Notes under the pieces: generated by a model
What the model saw: the letters and a program-made list of their open reading frames with translations, nothing else
What the model was told of the DNA's origin: nothing
Database searches by the model: none
Translations under genes and position numbers: made by a program
In this document: in pieces, positions 19,185 to 30,397 of the stretch
Layout: each line of letters starts with the position of its first letter
How positions within the stretch are numbered: the first letter of the stretch is position 1
DNA from: Diplonema japonicum
Lineage: Eukaryota > Euglenozoa > Diplonemea > Diplonemida > Diplonemidae
NCBI GenBank assembly: GCA_964019335.1
Contig: OZ025672.1
Coordinates: 248,001 to 312,000, forward strand
DNA: 64,000 bases
Direction of reading: 5' to 3'

Positions 19185-21152
19185 TTATTTTAACCGCGAT
19201 CTTTGGAAATAGTTGGTGCATTCTGAAGGCGGGCGGGGGATGTGCCGTGTTGTGGGGACGCTGCATTTTGTCTCATAATACTTACCAGACAGTATTTCGG
19301 TGATGTTGTCTACCCCGCGTGTATAACAAGCGGAGGGGTCCTGCAGCGCGGCAAGCTGCTCCCTCACCTGTTCTAAATACACCGCTGCAGGGTGACCATG
19401 CCTCGAAACCGTTTTAGGATTTGAAAGCAGCTCGTAAATAACAGGCATCTCTGAAGGACACGTTGAATCAAGCTGCTTGATGACCGGTTGAGATATTCTG
19501 TACACAATGGAAGACGCCTGCAGGGTTACCACTGAGTCGGGTGTGTCAGTCTTTGATGTGGTGAACATCTCATGCTGACCAACTACTCTTACGTCATCGC
19601 TGTCACGCAACTCAAGCATACCTTCTGCCACGTGATAAATCTCGCTTTCTGCAGTGATGTCGAGATGTGTCCTTGGAGCGAGTTTTAACCTTTCGGAGGA
19701 CAACAAAATTATGTTGAAGAAATCTCTGTTCTGAACAATGTTGTGAAACAGCGAATTTCGGTAGAATTCCTTGAACGTCTGCGACATCACCTGCCGTTCT
19801 CTCGCCGTGCCGGCGATGGTGTCGAACAGCGCGGGGAATAAATTCGCGATTTTATTAAACCCGCGGGTCGTCAACGCGATCGCTGAAATAGGCGCGGAAC
19901 ATGAGACAGAGGCGGTTCGGTAGGTACCGGTTAGAAGCGAAACCTCACCAGCAAACCCGTCTCGTATATTTCCTACAAGGCTCTCGTTGATCCATATTTC
20001 AAAAACGCCGGTTGTTATGAAGTACATTACATCGCCTTCGGTGTTTTGTTCAATGAGCGGCTGGTGCGCTTCACGAACGACAGTGTACATGTCACGGCAA
20101 ATGTGGGTTTGAAATATCTCATTATTTGCATACGGCCGCAGTACTGAATTGTGGTGAAGCAGGGACATTGCGTTGGCCCGCGCGCGTTTTTCAACAAGAC
20201 GGGAGATCACTGATATAACAGCTCGATGCGGTGAGCTGAACAATCCTTCCTTTGACACCACCGCAACTTCTGTACGGCATACCGCTACTACCGTTGCCGT
20301 TCTCATTGTCGGCAATAACAACGACATTTCACCGAAAAAATCGCCTTCTCGAAGAGTGGCAACCGCGCGATCTCGGAGGATCACATTAACCATCCCGGTG
20401 GTTATGAAGTACATTTCAGTCGGTTGTTGTCCGAGTTGTACGATTAGCTCCCCGCGGTTGAAGACTTTCGACGGTCTGGTTCGAAGAAAGAATTTGAATT
20501 TCGGTTCCATAACAGCTTCTTGAAACGGAACGGTAAGAGTAGCTTCCTTCGGGACGGTGGTGTAATGGGTTGCAGTGAGGTTTCCCTCCCGGCTTGGTTC
20601 GGTACCCTCGTTGTTTAAATATGATTTTTCCTTCCCGGACGGTCGTATCGCGTTCAAAACAGATCCACCGAAAATATCCCACGGGATATCAAAATCAACC
20701 TTCCCGGTACGCGGCACGAAATGTTTCGCCAACATCACAAGTTTATCATCAACAGTCGATTTGATTATGTTCAGTGTTTTATACGCGTCGGCTAGGCTCG
20801 CATTTGCCAGAGAAATGCTTAATTGCACGTTCTGATGCTCTTTTTTTATAAAAGCCTGTCTTGCGTGATGCCTCGTTATAGTCTCGTTGTGTCTCTCGAG
20901 AATGGCCTGGTGTGCGGATGTTAGTTCTCTTTCGGTGGTTAATAAGTCTGCTATTTGTGTTTCCAGTGCCTCGCACCTCCGTTGATCTATTTCGAGCCTT
21001 AATCTGACCTCGGATCCGTCATGTGACGTGACGCTCTTTCTTGCGGTGCTTGCTGTGCTGCGCTTTCTTTCGTCTCCGTTCTTTGGGGATAACATGCTGC
21101 TTCTGCTTAGGTTGCCCACGGACCCCTTCGACTTTCTCGGTTTTAACGGCAT
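19185..21152 (-). CDS. Cyclic-nucleotide-binding (CNB) domain protein, two to three domains
   Basis: 655 aa. Start taken at ATG 21152 (MPLKPRKSK), preceded by A12; the open frame upstream encodes only homopolymer residues. A basic Ser-rich N-terminus and a coiled coil (about 48-120) precede CNB1 at about 215-310, with the phosphate-binding cassette FFGEMSLLLPTMRTATV (Glu and Arg conserved), and CNB2 at about 345-445, with FAGEVSLLTGTYRTASV. A third region (about 460-560) has the beta-roll spacing but no cassette and looks degenerate. No kinase, channel or GEF domain, and no pseudosubstrate RRxS/A site obvious, so it may be a PKA-regulatory-like or stand-alone sensor. In euglenozoans such proteins may bind ligands other than cAMP. 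Confidence 0.85.
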   Translation of the reverse strand: MPLKPRKSKGSVGNLSRSSMLSPKNGDERKRSTASTARKSVTSHDGSEVRLRLEIDQRRCEALETQIADLLTTERELTSAHQAILERHNETITRHHARQAFIKKEHQNVQLSISLANASLADAYKTLNIIKSTVDDKLVMLAKHFVPRTGKVDFDIPWDIFGGSVLNAIRPSGKEKSYLNNEGTEPSREGNLTATHYTTVPKEATLTVPFQEAVMEPKFKFFLRTRPSKVFNRGELIVQLGQQPTEMYFITTGMVNVILRDRAVATLREGDFFGEMSLLLPTMRTATVVAVCRTEVAVVSKEGLFSSPHRAVISVISRLVEKRARANAMSLLHHNSVLRPYANNEIFQTHICRDMYTVVREAHQPLIEQNTEGDVMYFITTGVFEIWINESLVGNIRDGFAGEVSLLTGTYRTASVSCSAPISAIALTTRGFNKIANLFPALFDTIAGTARERQVMSQTFKEFYRNSLFHNIVQNRDFFNIILLSSERLKLAPRTHLDITAESEIYHVAEGMLELRDSDDVRVVGQHEMFTTSKTDTPDSVVTLQASSIVYRISQPVIKQLDSTCPSEMPVIYELLSNPKTVSRHGHPAAVYLEQVREQLAALQDPSACYTRGVDNITEILSGKYYETKCSVPTTRHIPRPPSECTNYFQRSRLK

Positions 21153-22999
21153 TTTTTTTTTTGTTGTTACGAACCAACCTTTTTTTTTTAAAAAAAAGGG
21201 GGGGGGGAAACACCCGTCCACGTAAGCAAAAAAAAAAACTTTTTTTTTTTTACACCATGGTGGTCCAAAAAAAAAAAAAAAGATAGGAAGGTTTCAAAAT
21301 GGGTGAGTGCGTTAAATAGTTGTGCGTTTCACCACGGATGGCAAAAAGAAAAGCTCCCTGCATACATGGTTTAGTGACAAAAAAAAATAGATTCTGCTTA
21401 ACGTGATCGGAGTTTTCTCCTTATACACCTTTTTATTTTTCTTTTTTAAGATTGGCAACTCGTCAATAAAAGAATATATGAGCTCGTCCGGAAAAAAATG
21501 TCAACAAATGACCCTCCTATGCGGCAGAAAACCCCCATTAAATTTCTAAGTAAAAAAGTAGTCCGCACCACTTTGTGTGCAGAAATGCAGTCTTGCTTGA
21601 ACACAATATAGGTCAAAATGCTCGCCGTTTGTTTTATTTCTAAAACGCACGTGCAAGAACATGTTTTTTAGAATGGTTTTTGGCAAACGAAGTTACAAAT
21701 AACCCAGACTCCATTTTTTATTTTCGTTTTTCCGTGAAAAGCGACAGGAGGAATGGACGCAGATTGAAAATCTGTGAAACCTTTGGTCATTTTGGGTGGG
21801 CTGGACTCTAAATCACTATTAAAATGGGGTGGGGAGAACTTACCCTTAAAGTGCCATTTTGGCCTATTTAAGGCTAAAATCCCTTTAAAACCCCTTAAAA
21901 AAGCAAAATTTTCACTTTTAAAGTATTATGAGTGCAAAAGAAAAGGGAAAACCTCAGCAGATGGGTAGAGAATGAAAGTTTACGCCAAAGATACCAATGT
22001 CGAAGCTCTGCATGAGCAGGCAAGTGTTAAGAATTGCCCTTTTTTTGCTCAAATAATCAAAAACAAGAAATTTTCGGAGGTGCCCAAAAAAAGTGTTGAC
22101 ATTTCCGTCCGGACGAGCTCATATCCCTCTTTTTCTTTTTTCCCTGCTTCTTTCGGTGGGTTAAAACTGAAATAACAATACGGGGGAAAGGGGGGGGGGG
22201 GGGGGGGATCAACTAGTAGTTAGTGGTAAAGAAGAAAAAAAAAAAAAAAACAGAACTCGATTTTTTTTTTTTTTTTTAAACGTCAATGTAGTGCAAGCTG
22301 ATGACAACCGGCCAATGTTTGCCATATTCCTGTCATCCCGTCGTGTTTAGGAAAGGTGTCGTTGCGCACCCAGACCCAGCCAAAGGTCTTGCCGCCCTAT
22401 GACAGAAGCAAAGTAAAGAACGCCACTGAAAAGGGGGAAAAAAAAGGGGGAAGAATATCACAACACGGAGCAAAACAATATTCTCCCCAACCCCACATTT
22501 TTATCTTATATTGTCCGGATGAGCAAATTAAAACAGGAGCCAAATCGAAGCCCCTGTTATACTAAGGAATAAAGAAGAAGAAGAACATATAAGATAGAAA
22601 AGGCAGGGTTTTTTTCAAGATGATTTGCTACCCTCTAGGCGTTACATAAAAATAGCTATCAGCCAACAAATATTAGATCATAACACTCCTGTTTTTTCCG
22701 GCTTTTTCTCCCCTCCCTTTTTTTTTTCTTTTTTTTTTTTGTGTGTATTTCCAGTCAAATTTGTGCGAGTGAAGATAAGATTTTACTTTTTTACCCCCGT
22801 TGATTTTTTTTTTGTTTTGTTTTCTTTTTTTTTTTTTGGTTTTTGTTGTCATGGTAATGATCCAAAAAAAAAAAAATAGCGCGAAATATACAAGGTGCTA
22901 TGATCTTTTCTCCCCTCCCCCTTTTTTTTGTGAATAGCTTAAAATATAGGCACAAACTTTTGTTGGCAAGTGAGTTTTTCTTCTGTCTACTTTTTTTTT

Positions 23000-23033
<34 letters not shown>

Positions 23034-23561
23034 GGTACCTTGCAACCGAAAAGTTCACTTTTTAGGATTTTAGGATCGGCCAAAAAGAAGAGTCCTCAGA
23101 TAAAATCGTGAGTTGCTGCGAGGCGCGGTGGACGTAACCAAACCGCAATATTAATTAATATCCTTTTTTTTGATAAAAAGTTATGCACTAAAAAAAATCC
23201 TTTTAGGTGTGCAAGGTATGTAAACAGCGCGCTTTTTTTTTCTTTTTCCTCCCCCCCACCCCCCAGTTCAATTATTTTCTTTTGGCATTCATAGAAAGGC
23301 TGGCCACAGTGCAAAAACAGGCAGGCCGCACCTAGCCATTATGAACCAAAAATTGAACAAGGGAGGGGGGAAACAATGTAAAAAAAAAAAAAAAAACAAA
23401 GAAAAAAAAATCCAGTTTTGTCTATTGGTAAATAAAAAGAAATAGCGGGGATTCCGTGTAGGAGAAGGGGGGGGGGGGGGGGGGGGGGGGGAAACACCCC
23501 CCCTCCCCCAATATTATAGAACAAGAAACGCTTTCTCGTCACAAATAAAAAACATTTTTTG

Positions 23562-23602
<41 letters not shown>

Positions 23603-25149
23603 ACCCTCCCCTCCTTTTTTTTGCCGGCTGTACTTGCGCACATGAATCGCATTTCAAAAAAAAAAAAAAAAAAAAGTACGAAGCCGTGGCAAAATTCCAA
23701 GGTCCAAAAGAGAGGTGCTTTACACAAATCACAACATTTCGGGGATAGGGGAATGGCGAAAGAACAAAAAGGGGGAGCTTTTTTTTTTTTTTACCCCTCG
23801 CATCGGTTCTTTTTTTTTTTAAAAAAAGGAGATGAAAAGGTGCCTCGAACACGTTTAAAGTATAAATCATGCCCTCATTCCAACCCCCCAGAAAAATACT
23901 TCAGAAACGGGGTTACTTTAAGATTGCAGTGAACTCCCTTACTTGTTTAGCCTGACCTGCATTTGAGGCTGCTTCCTTAAAAAAAGTTAGGGCAGCGCAA
24001 CCAGCTCAAAGTGTACACCCGTTCTGCGGGTCTCTTTATTTCTTGTTAGAATTGTGCCCCCCCCCCCCCCCCTGAAATAGTATAACTCGCGCTATGAAGC
24101 AGCTCGTTACAAATTACTGCTTCTTTTTTTTTTTTTTTTTTTCTCCCCTGGTTCTTCTCTCAAATATGGCTTTCTATTCTCTTTGCCCCCCCTTTTCTTT
24201 TTTTCCCCCCTTCTCCCCTCTCATCCCAAAATCTTTCTTATTAGAAATCGCTTTTCTTTCCCCCTTTTTCTTTTTTTGAAACACAAGCATCTACTTGTCA
24301 GGGCTTCTCCGGCTGCTCTCGATAGACCGGCAACTGCAACTGCATGATCACCACTAAACGATGAAGTGTGAAGTGGGAACTACAAACATAGCTCTTTCGA
24401 CCTTTTTTTTTTTTGTTATCAAAAACCCAAAAACTTAGGCTTAAAAAAAAAAAAATTGTTGCCGAACCTAATAGGAATACCTCGTTTTGAAAACCGGGCC
24501 CAACTTTGTTGCGAAAAAAAAAAAAAAAAAGAGAAAACCGAAAGAAAAGAAAAAAAAAAAAAAAAAGAAGTGCTTCTTGGAAGATCGCTCTCGTTTCCTT
24601 TTTTTTCTTTTTTTTTTTTTATACTTTCCCTCTGAAGGAGCGATTCCTGTCCAATCAAGCCCTTCTTTAAAAAAAAAAAAAAAAAAAACAGATTTTGGGA
24701 GAAAGAGACAAAAAAAAAAGAGAGAATACATAAGTTCCACGATTTATTTTAATAAACCAAAACCCTAATTTGACTACTACGAAGGGGCTCCTGGCCGACT
24801 TCAGGGCCTTCCATCGTCTTTTTTTCACTTTCTTCCCCTCCTACATGTCTAAAACCTTAAAAATGCATCAAAATGCCCCGCTACAGTACGACATGAAGTA
24901 AGAAATTCAACCCCACATATCGGGATCCATTAGGCATTTACCGGGTTTTCAGGGAAAAACTTATCGAAATTTATCGAAATAAATCGCGGAACCTATTTGA
25001 GAATAAGAAAAGTAAGAATGAAAATGGCGCCATAACTGAAAAAAAAAAAACACCCCACCCCAAAGCGTATTGCTTCTTGTTTGTTGTCCCCCCCCCCCCT
25101 TTTTTTCTTGCGGAGTAAAAAAAATTCAGACTTCTCAACGAAAAGTTCC

Positions 25150-25182
<33 letters not shown>

Positions 25183-25250
25183 AAGAAACAAATATAACAG
25201 ATGGGGGAATATCCAAATAAAGGCACATAATTTAGCCCTTGGATTGGACT
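21153..25250. other. 4.1 kb gene-poor spacer
   Basis: Dominated by A, T, G and C homopolymers (for example G25 at 23467-23491 and A-tracts around 23563-23599). Holds a MITE-like element at 21479-22121. Frames here are Phe/Lys/Gly-run artefacts. I see no gene. Confidence 0.6.
21479..22121. mobile_element. MITE-like element with about 13-30 bp terminal inverted repeats
   Basis: Left end tgagctcgtccgga.aaaatgtcaaca; the right end is its inverse (tgttgacatttccgtccgg then acgagctca). The element is 643 bp, flanked by TA on both sides, as left by Tc1/mariner-type insertion. No transposase frame inside (only short frames), so non-autonomous. A second, shorter member lies at 33836-34029. Confidence 0.75.
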
Positions 25251-26610
25251 TCAGAAAAAAAATGAGGAAAATCCATTTTCGAAGTTGGGCCATTTCTGCT
25301 GGGCTGAGGACTGATCACGGGGCAAGTAAGGCGTNNNNNNNNNNNNNNNNNNNNNNNNNNNNNNNNNNNNNNNNNNNNNNNNNNNNNNNNNNNNNNNNNN
25401 NNNNNNNNNNNNNNNNNNNNNNNNNNNNNNNNNNNNNNNNNNNNNNNNNNNNNNNNNNNNNNNNNNNNNNNNNNNNNNNNNNNNNNNNNNNNNNNNNNNN
25501 NNNNNNNNNNNNNNNNNNNNNNNNNNNNNNNNNNCAGCATGCAAGGATGAGCTCCAGCTGCTGCTGTTGATCCTGTCCGGGGAAGAGAGGGACGCCTGTG
25601 AGGAGCTCAGCAAGGATGCAGCCGACGCTCCACATGTCGGAGGCTGTGGTGGTCTTCCGAGAGCAGAGGAGGACCTCTGGTGCCCTGTACCACTGGGTCT
25701 GGATGTAGTCTGGGTTGTCGTTGGTGGTGGTCTCTGTCCCGCCGGAGAGGGTGCGGGCGAGCCCGAAGTCCGACAGGTAGCAGCGCGGGGTGTCGTCCAC
25801 CAGGATGTTGCTGAGCTTCAGGTCCCCTGTGAACGACGCCCCGCTCGTGGATGTAGGCGAGGGCGCTGAGGAGCTGCAGCATGAACCATTTCTTGTGCTG
25901 CGCGAGGAGCTGCCGCCGTACGAGGAGGTCCTCGCACGTGTGCGGGATGAAGGGCATGATGAGGTGCACGTCCTTGTTGTTCCCGTTCACGATCACGTCG
26001 TTCAGCTCCACGATGTTCGGGTGCCGCAGCTGCTGCAGGATCTGGATCTCCCGGTAGGTGCGCTGCCCGAGGATCGGGTGCGACCACGTGTCGTGGATCG
26101 TCTTCACCGCCACAATCGCTCCCGTGTCCCGCTGCGTTGCCCGGCACACCACCCCGTACGCCCCCCGCCCGATCACAGGCCCCAGGCGGTACTCCCGCGT
26201 CAGCTTCGGTTCGTCGATCTTCGGTGGCTCCTCCCCTCCCTGCCACAGCATGGATGACAGGGATGGTGCTTTCCGTCGGGATTGGGATCCTGTGTTATTG
26301 TTGTTGTTGTTGTTATTGTTGTTGTTGTTGTTGTTGTTGCTGTTGTTGTGAGAGATAAAGAGAGAGAGTTGTGTTTGTTGGGGTAGGGGGGGAGGGTGTC
26401 CCATACTCTCAAGAGAAGGAATCACAGCCCATTCTGTCGGGTCACAGCTCCTGTACAAGTGGTGCTTGTGTTCTTGCATCAACGTCTTCATCCCCTTCGC
26501 AAGCTCGTTCACCTCCATGTTCCTCTCCACCAGGATTGTTTCGCTCTCACTCGGAAGCGTCTCCACACACGCCCCGAACTCTGCCTCGATGGACGCCTGT
26601 TGTTGGTATT

Positions 26611-26649
<39 letters not shown>

Positions 26650-27157
26650 TTTTTTATATATTCCACCACACCTTTGCACGCTGAGCATGTGCAAGCCCTG
26701 CGCTCAAGAAGAGCCACTTCGACGGGTCGACCACATAGGGGTTGGAAGGGACGTTCTTGTTGTACTTCTTCACAATCTTCGAGACCGCGATGGTGTTCAA
26801 GTACATGAACCACAGCACGAGGATCACGTCGTCGTACACGTTCGACAGCTGGATCAGAACGATCCCGTGCTCCTGCGCCTCCTTGTAGCCACGCACCTGC
26901 CGCGCAGCCACCAGCGCCTTCCGCACACGTTGAAGCACCTTGAGCTTCTGTTTTACAATACTGTTGACTGAGGTCATCTCCTCCTCTAGCTTTTTGATAA
27001 AGGCCCCCTGGTCGATCTCAGGGCCGTTGCTGTTCTCACTGCTGTTGCTTGATTTCACCGCGTTCAGCACCTTCTTCAGCAGCCGATAGTTCAAGGAGTT
27101 ATCGGCCACGCCATGCTGGGCGCTTACATCATGTAGGAACTTTCCAAAGCCCACCAT
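25251..27157 (-). CDS. SPX domain fused to a MAPK-like protein kinase (gap and one frameshift)
   Basis: Exons 27157..26672, 26596..26407 and 26289 onward, joined over 75-nt and 117-nt introns (GTGTGG..CAACAG; GTATGG..ACACAG) in matching phase. Exon 1 is an SPX domain: MVGFGKFL start, NYRLLKKVL, FIKKLEEEM, and the basic KIVKKYNKN helix that in SPX proteins binds inositol pyrophosphates. Exon 3 is a CMGC kinase: GRGAYGVV glycine loop, VAVKTI lysine, DFGLA, QWYRAPEVLL, DMWSVGCILAELL. The MAPK TxY is PDY, so the Thr is missing. HRDLKLSN is broken by one extra G (CCCC at 25824-25827 on plus). A 200-N gap interrupts the C-lobe; the sequence left of it (TPYLPRDQ.. to a stop at 25251) may be the C-terminus. 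Alternative: two adjacent genes, SPX-only and kinase. Confidence 0.7.
25335..25534. other. Assembly gap of 200 N
   Basis: Exactly 200 undetermined bases, so probably a fixed-size placeholder rather than a measured length. It falls inside the kinase domain; roughly 100 or more residues of the C-lobe are missing. Confidence 0.99.
26290..26406 (-). repeat. Intron 2 of SPX-kinase with trinucleotide repeat
   Basis: The 117-nt intron contains a CAA-type (plus-strand GTT) repeat at about 26293-26347. Read through, it would code for an Asn run; splicing GTATGG..ACACAG removes it and keeps the frame (SLE-R-SQSRRKAPS). Confidence 0.65.
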
Positions 27158-27874
27158 GGCCAACCCCTTTGTTTGATTTGTACACGAAAGAAAGGGGGGG
27201 AAATCTACAACAAAACGCGTGCAAAAGAACAATAAAATAAATATAAGTGAGGCGGTAAGCTGCCTGTTAAGCTAGCTAACATTGAAGTTCAACAGAAAGA
27301 AACAAGAAAAGGGAGTGTTACTCGTGTGTGTTGGTGGGTGCGGAAGCCACATGAGAAGAAGGGGAAAGGGGGCTTAATCGCTTTGCAGGCCTGCTTTCCT
27401 TAATGGAGATACGTGGAGGGAGGGGCATCCAACCCCTTCCCCTTTTGGAACATTTATAGGAAGAAAAAGGAAAGGAAGAAAAACACCTCCCTTATCTCCT
27501 GCTACGTTTATGTGTTTTTTTTTTTTTTTTTTTTTTTCTTAAACTACGAATTTGTGCCGAGAAACAAGGATCGCTTTCAATTTACTTACCACGTATATAT
27601 ATTTTTGACTCCCGTTTACCCTTCCTTCCGTCGTTTTCCTTTTCTTTTCCCCCCGTTTTGACTTTGTTTTTTTTTTTAATTTATTTCTTTTTCCAACTGC
27701 GGCCGCGTACGGGTTGTGGGAGCATTTATCTTTTTTTTTACCCCCTCTTTTTTCTCCTTCTTCTTTCCCAATCCCTTTACGCGGCCCTTTAAACGAAAAA
27801 AAAAAAAAAAACGAAGGAACAAAATTTGAAGGAAAAAAAAAAACTTTAAAACGAGGGAATGGGCAAATATATTT

Positions 27875-27920
<46 letters not shown>

Positions 27921-27982
27921 GCACAAAAGAAAAAAAAAATCTGTTGCCTTTCAGCAGTCAGAACACTTTTTTTTGGGGGGGG
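27158..27982. other. Spacer upstream of SPX-kinase
   Basis: Includes T-tracts of 20-40 at 27510-27535 and 27877-27917. No gene-like frame on either strand. Confidence 0.6.
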
Positions 27983-29601
27983 TCACACTTCACTCCTCTC
28001 TTCCTTCTCTCTTTCCTCGACCATAAGCTGGTTGTTCTTCATCACATAAGCCTCACAATCCAAATCATAAGCGCGGGGCTGGATCTTGACAACAGTACAG
28101 GGCGCCAAGTGCGTGGGAGCACATTCACCAAGATAGCTGTGAAGGGCTGTCATCACCTAAAAAAGAAAAAAAGTTTTTTCCCCCCCTTCTAAAATACCGT
28201 TCCATGCCCACAGATCATAAGATGCGTTGGGCACCTTTCAATTTCAAAGATAATGGGCTCCAGCCTTTCAATGATATCCTCGTAAGTCTCCCCTTGCTCC
28301 GCAACCGAAAACCCACACTGGTCAAGATACCGCCATGAAACATGAGGGTACCCCGCCTTCTGCAGCTGGGTTACAGTATCAGCATCGGCAGAATCGTTCG
28401 CCGACCAGATAGTAACTTCTTCTTTATTGGGGACCTGTGCTTCAAGGAGGCTGAGAAGAGCTTGGGCAAATCCTTCCGTGCCAGATCTGGCTGCCGACAT
28501 ATTTTTCTGTGAGATTTTTCGAAGACGTGCGGAAGAGGAGTCTAGAGGTGTTTTCCCGCGTTCCATGGAACCTTCTAAGGCGTCTTGCGGGGAGGGGTCG
28601 GACGATGTTCTCGTGATGTCGTTCAGAAAATCGGATTCGGGTTTGGACGCTTCGTCCGGTTCTTTTGAAGAGGTTCCCTCCGTAACACACAGGTACACGT
28701 GTCGGTGCATCACCTTTAAGTTCATTAGTAAGAAGGTCAGCTTCCCTGTTAAATACCCATTCGTCCTATGCATTTTCATCTTGTTGCGATAGCATTTTAT
28801 AAATGGGACGCCTTCGCTGTTGCTTAGTGTCTCGTAAGCTGACGCGTAGTAAGATATGCGTCTTTCAAAATCTGAGTTGGCTTTGGTGGGGTCGATGCCG
28901 ATATATTCGGGCATGAGCAGAATTTCTTTTTGAGAAACAGAGTCGGATGCCCCTCCCATGATATCGCACATCTCGATGAACATTATCCGGTCCTTAGGAA
29001 CGACTTGTAACAGCTTTTCTATGATGAGAGCTCTTCGATCGATGGAGTGGTTTGTTCCATCGAAAATGGCAACTTGTCCTTTATCGTTCGTGACCCAACT
29101 TACCAGATCTTCAAGAGCTTGCTCAAACACTTCTAACAATTTCGTTTTGTTCTCCGTGTTGTGGTGATTGAAGAATTCCGCATCGGGGAACCCAAGGTTC
29201 TTCCTACGATATATCGCTATGTTGAAGACCTGGGTTTTAACGCCCAGCCACGCTAAGTATCTCATTATCCTCCGTGATATGTATGTTTTGCCTCTTGCGG
29301 GTAGGCCCATCAGCACGATGACCAAAGGTTGTGTGTCGCGCTGCCTTATCGTCAAGGGTTGCTTTTGCATGTGTTTGCTGAGCCGCAGGGCTTGATCAGC
29401 ATCGTTTTGCTTCCTCTCAACAGCCTCCTCCTCTGTCATGGCGTGGTCCAAGGTGTAGTTTAAAGGGTGGGGTTCCAGATTGTACGGCTGTTTTTTTTCT
29501 TTTTTTTTTTTTCTTTTTTTGTTGTCGTATATACATCGCTTGCCGTCATTGCTATCGGGCTGTTCCCTGAGGAGGCGTCGTTCCATGCTCGGTTTTGCGC
29601 T

Positions 29602-29633
<32 letters not shown>

Positions 29634-29834
29634 TACCCTTCTTCGCCCCCGATGATGGCCAGCCGTTTTGCAACATTTGATGTGGGCATGTTGAAGAGCT
29701 GCATGTTAATCTCGCTTGCGTCAAGCTCTGTTTTAAAGACATCCACAGTCTGTGAGAGAATGTTTTTTTTTTGTTTTTTTGTAACGCACCTCCTTGCACC
29801 CTGGGCTTTGAGAGTTACTCCCACAAGACGACAT
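27983..29834 (-). CDS. 6-phosphofructo-2-kinase with degenerate bisphosphatase domain (4 introns)
   Basis: Exons 29834..29790, 29749..29637, 29601..29535, 29487..28198 and 28156..27983 join in frame to 562 aa over introns of 40, 35, 47 and 41 nt. The kinase half is intact: P-loop GLPARGKT (136-143), AIYRRKNLG, FDGTN(H) and the FIEMCD strand of 6-phosphofructo-2-kinase, which makes fructose-2,6-bisphosphate. The FBPase-2 half is recognisable (VYLCVTEGTSS, SYEDI-like TYEDIIERLEPI, MICGHGTVM) but the phosphohistidine motif RHGE is VTEG (343-346), the central catalytic insert is shortened, and ICHQAV is ICGHGTV. It should therefore act as a kinase only. An acidic Ser-rich insert interrupts the phosphatase half. 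Start: ATG 29834, 10-15 nt after an A-tract ending in AG. Confidence 0.9.
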
Positions 29835-29999
29835 TTTGGTTTCGCCTTTTTTTTTTTTTCTTTCCCCCCTTCTCCCCCGTTCCTCCTTGTTTTTTCTTCT
29901 TCTAAAATCTTGAGAAAAAAGTGGGGGGGGGTAAATAAACTTCTAAATAAATATTTTAGTGTAACTGAAAAAAAAAAAAAAAAAAAAAAAAAAAGAAAA

Positions 30000-30284
30000 T
30001 CACATCGCAATGTAAGAGTCAAGATCGCCTCCAGGAAGCACTATCCCATGCCCTGACCCTGGGGCCAAGTTTTGCGAAACAACAGCGAGGTCCTTGTGGG
30101 CTCGCTTGCGGCCTTTTGCCTTACCTGCGGCCTTTGCAGCCTGTACAGCCCCACCGCAAGGGTGGGCAGTTGAAGGAGTTTGCGGATGAAAGCTAACCTG
30201 GGTAGTGGACCCGTTCATGGTGTGTGTCTTCAAAGCGCCGCCGGAAAAGGAACCCCCAACCATGACTCCTTGTTCGTTACCCAT
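30000..30284 (-). CDS. 94-aa small protein with possible N-myristoylation start
   Basis: ATG to TGA. Begins MGNEQGVMVGGSFSGG, with Gly2 free for N-myristoylation although position 6 is Gly rather than the favoured Ser/Thr. The middle is basic (KAAGKAKGRKRAHKD), the end is neutral (LDSYIAM). A-tract, AGG and A8 precede the ATG, giving a good acceptor-like context. Family not recognised. Single exon. Confidence 0.55.
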   Translation of the reverse strand: MGNEQGVMVGGSFSGGALKTHTMNGSTTQVSFHPQTPSTAHPCGGAVQAAKAAGKAKGRKRAHKDLAVVSQNLAPGSGHGIVLPGGDLDSYIAM

Positions 30285-30397
30285 TTTTTTTTCCTTTTTT
30301 TTTTTTTTTTGTAGTGTATGTTTCCCTGGGAAATCTGATGGGATTTCTTTGAAGAAGAGGGGGAGGAAAAAAAAAAAGTTAGTGTAAATCTAAAAGT

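Noticed and set aside
11116-22371. Shared 16-mer ggtgtcgttRcgcacc at about 11116 and 22356
   Set aside because: Similarity does not extend beyond the 16-mer; could be chance or a tiny element end.
24290-24390. gtttagtggtgatc on the minus strand, like a tRNA D arm
   Set aside because: No anticodon stem or T arm follows.
26290-26350. Poly-Asn tract in the kinase
   Set aside because: Lies inside intron 2; splicing keeps the frame without it.
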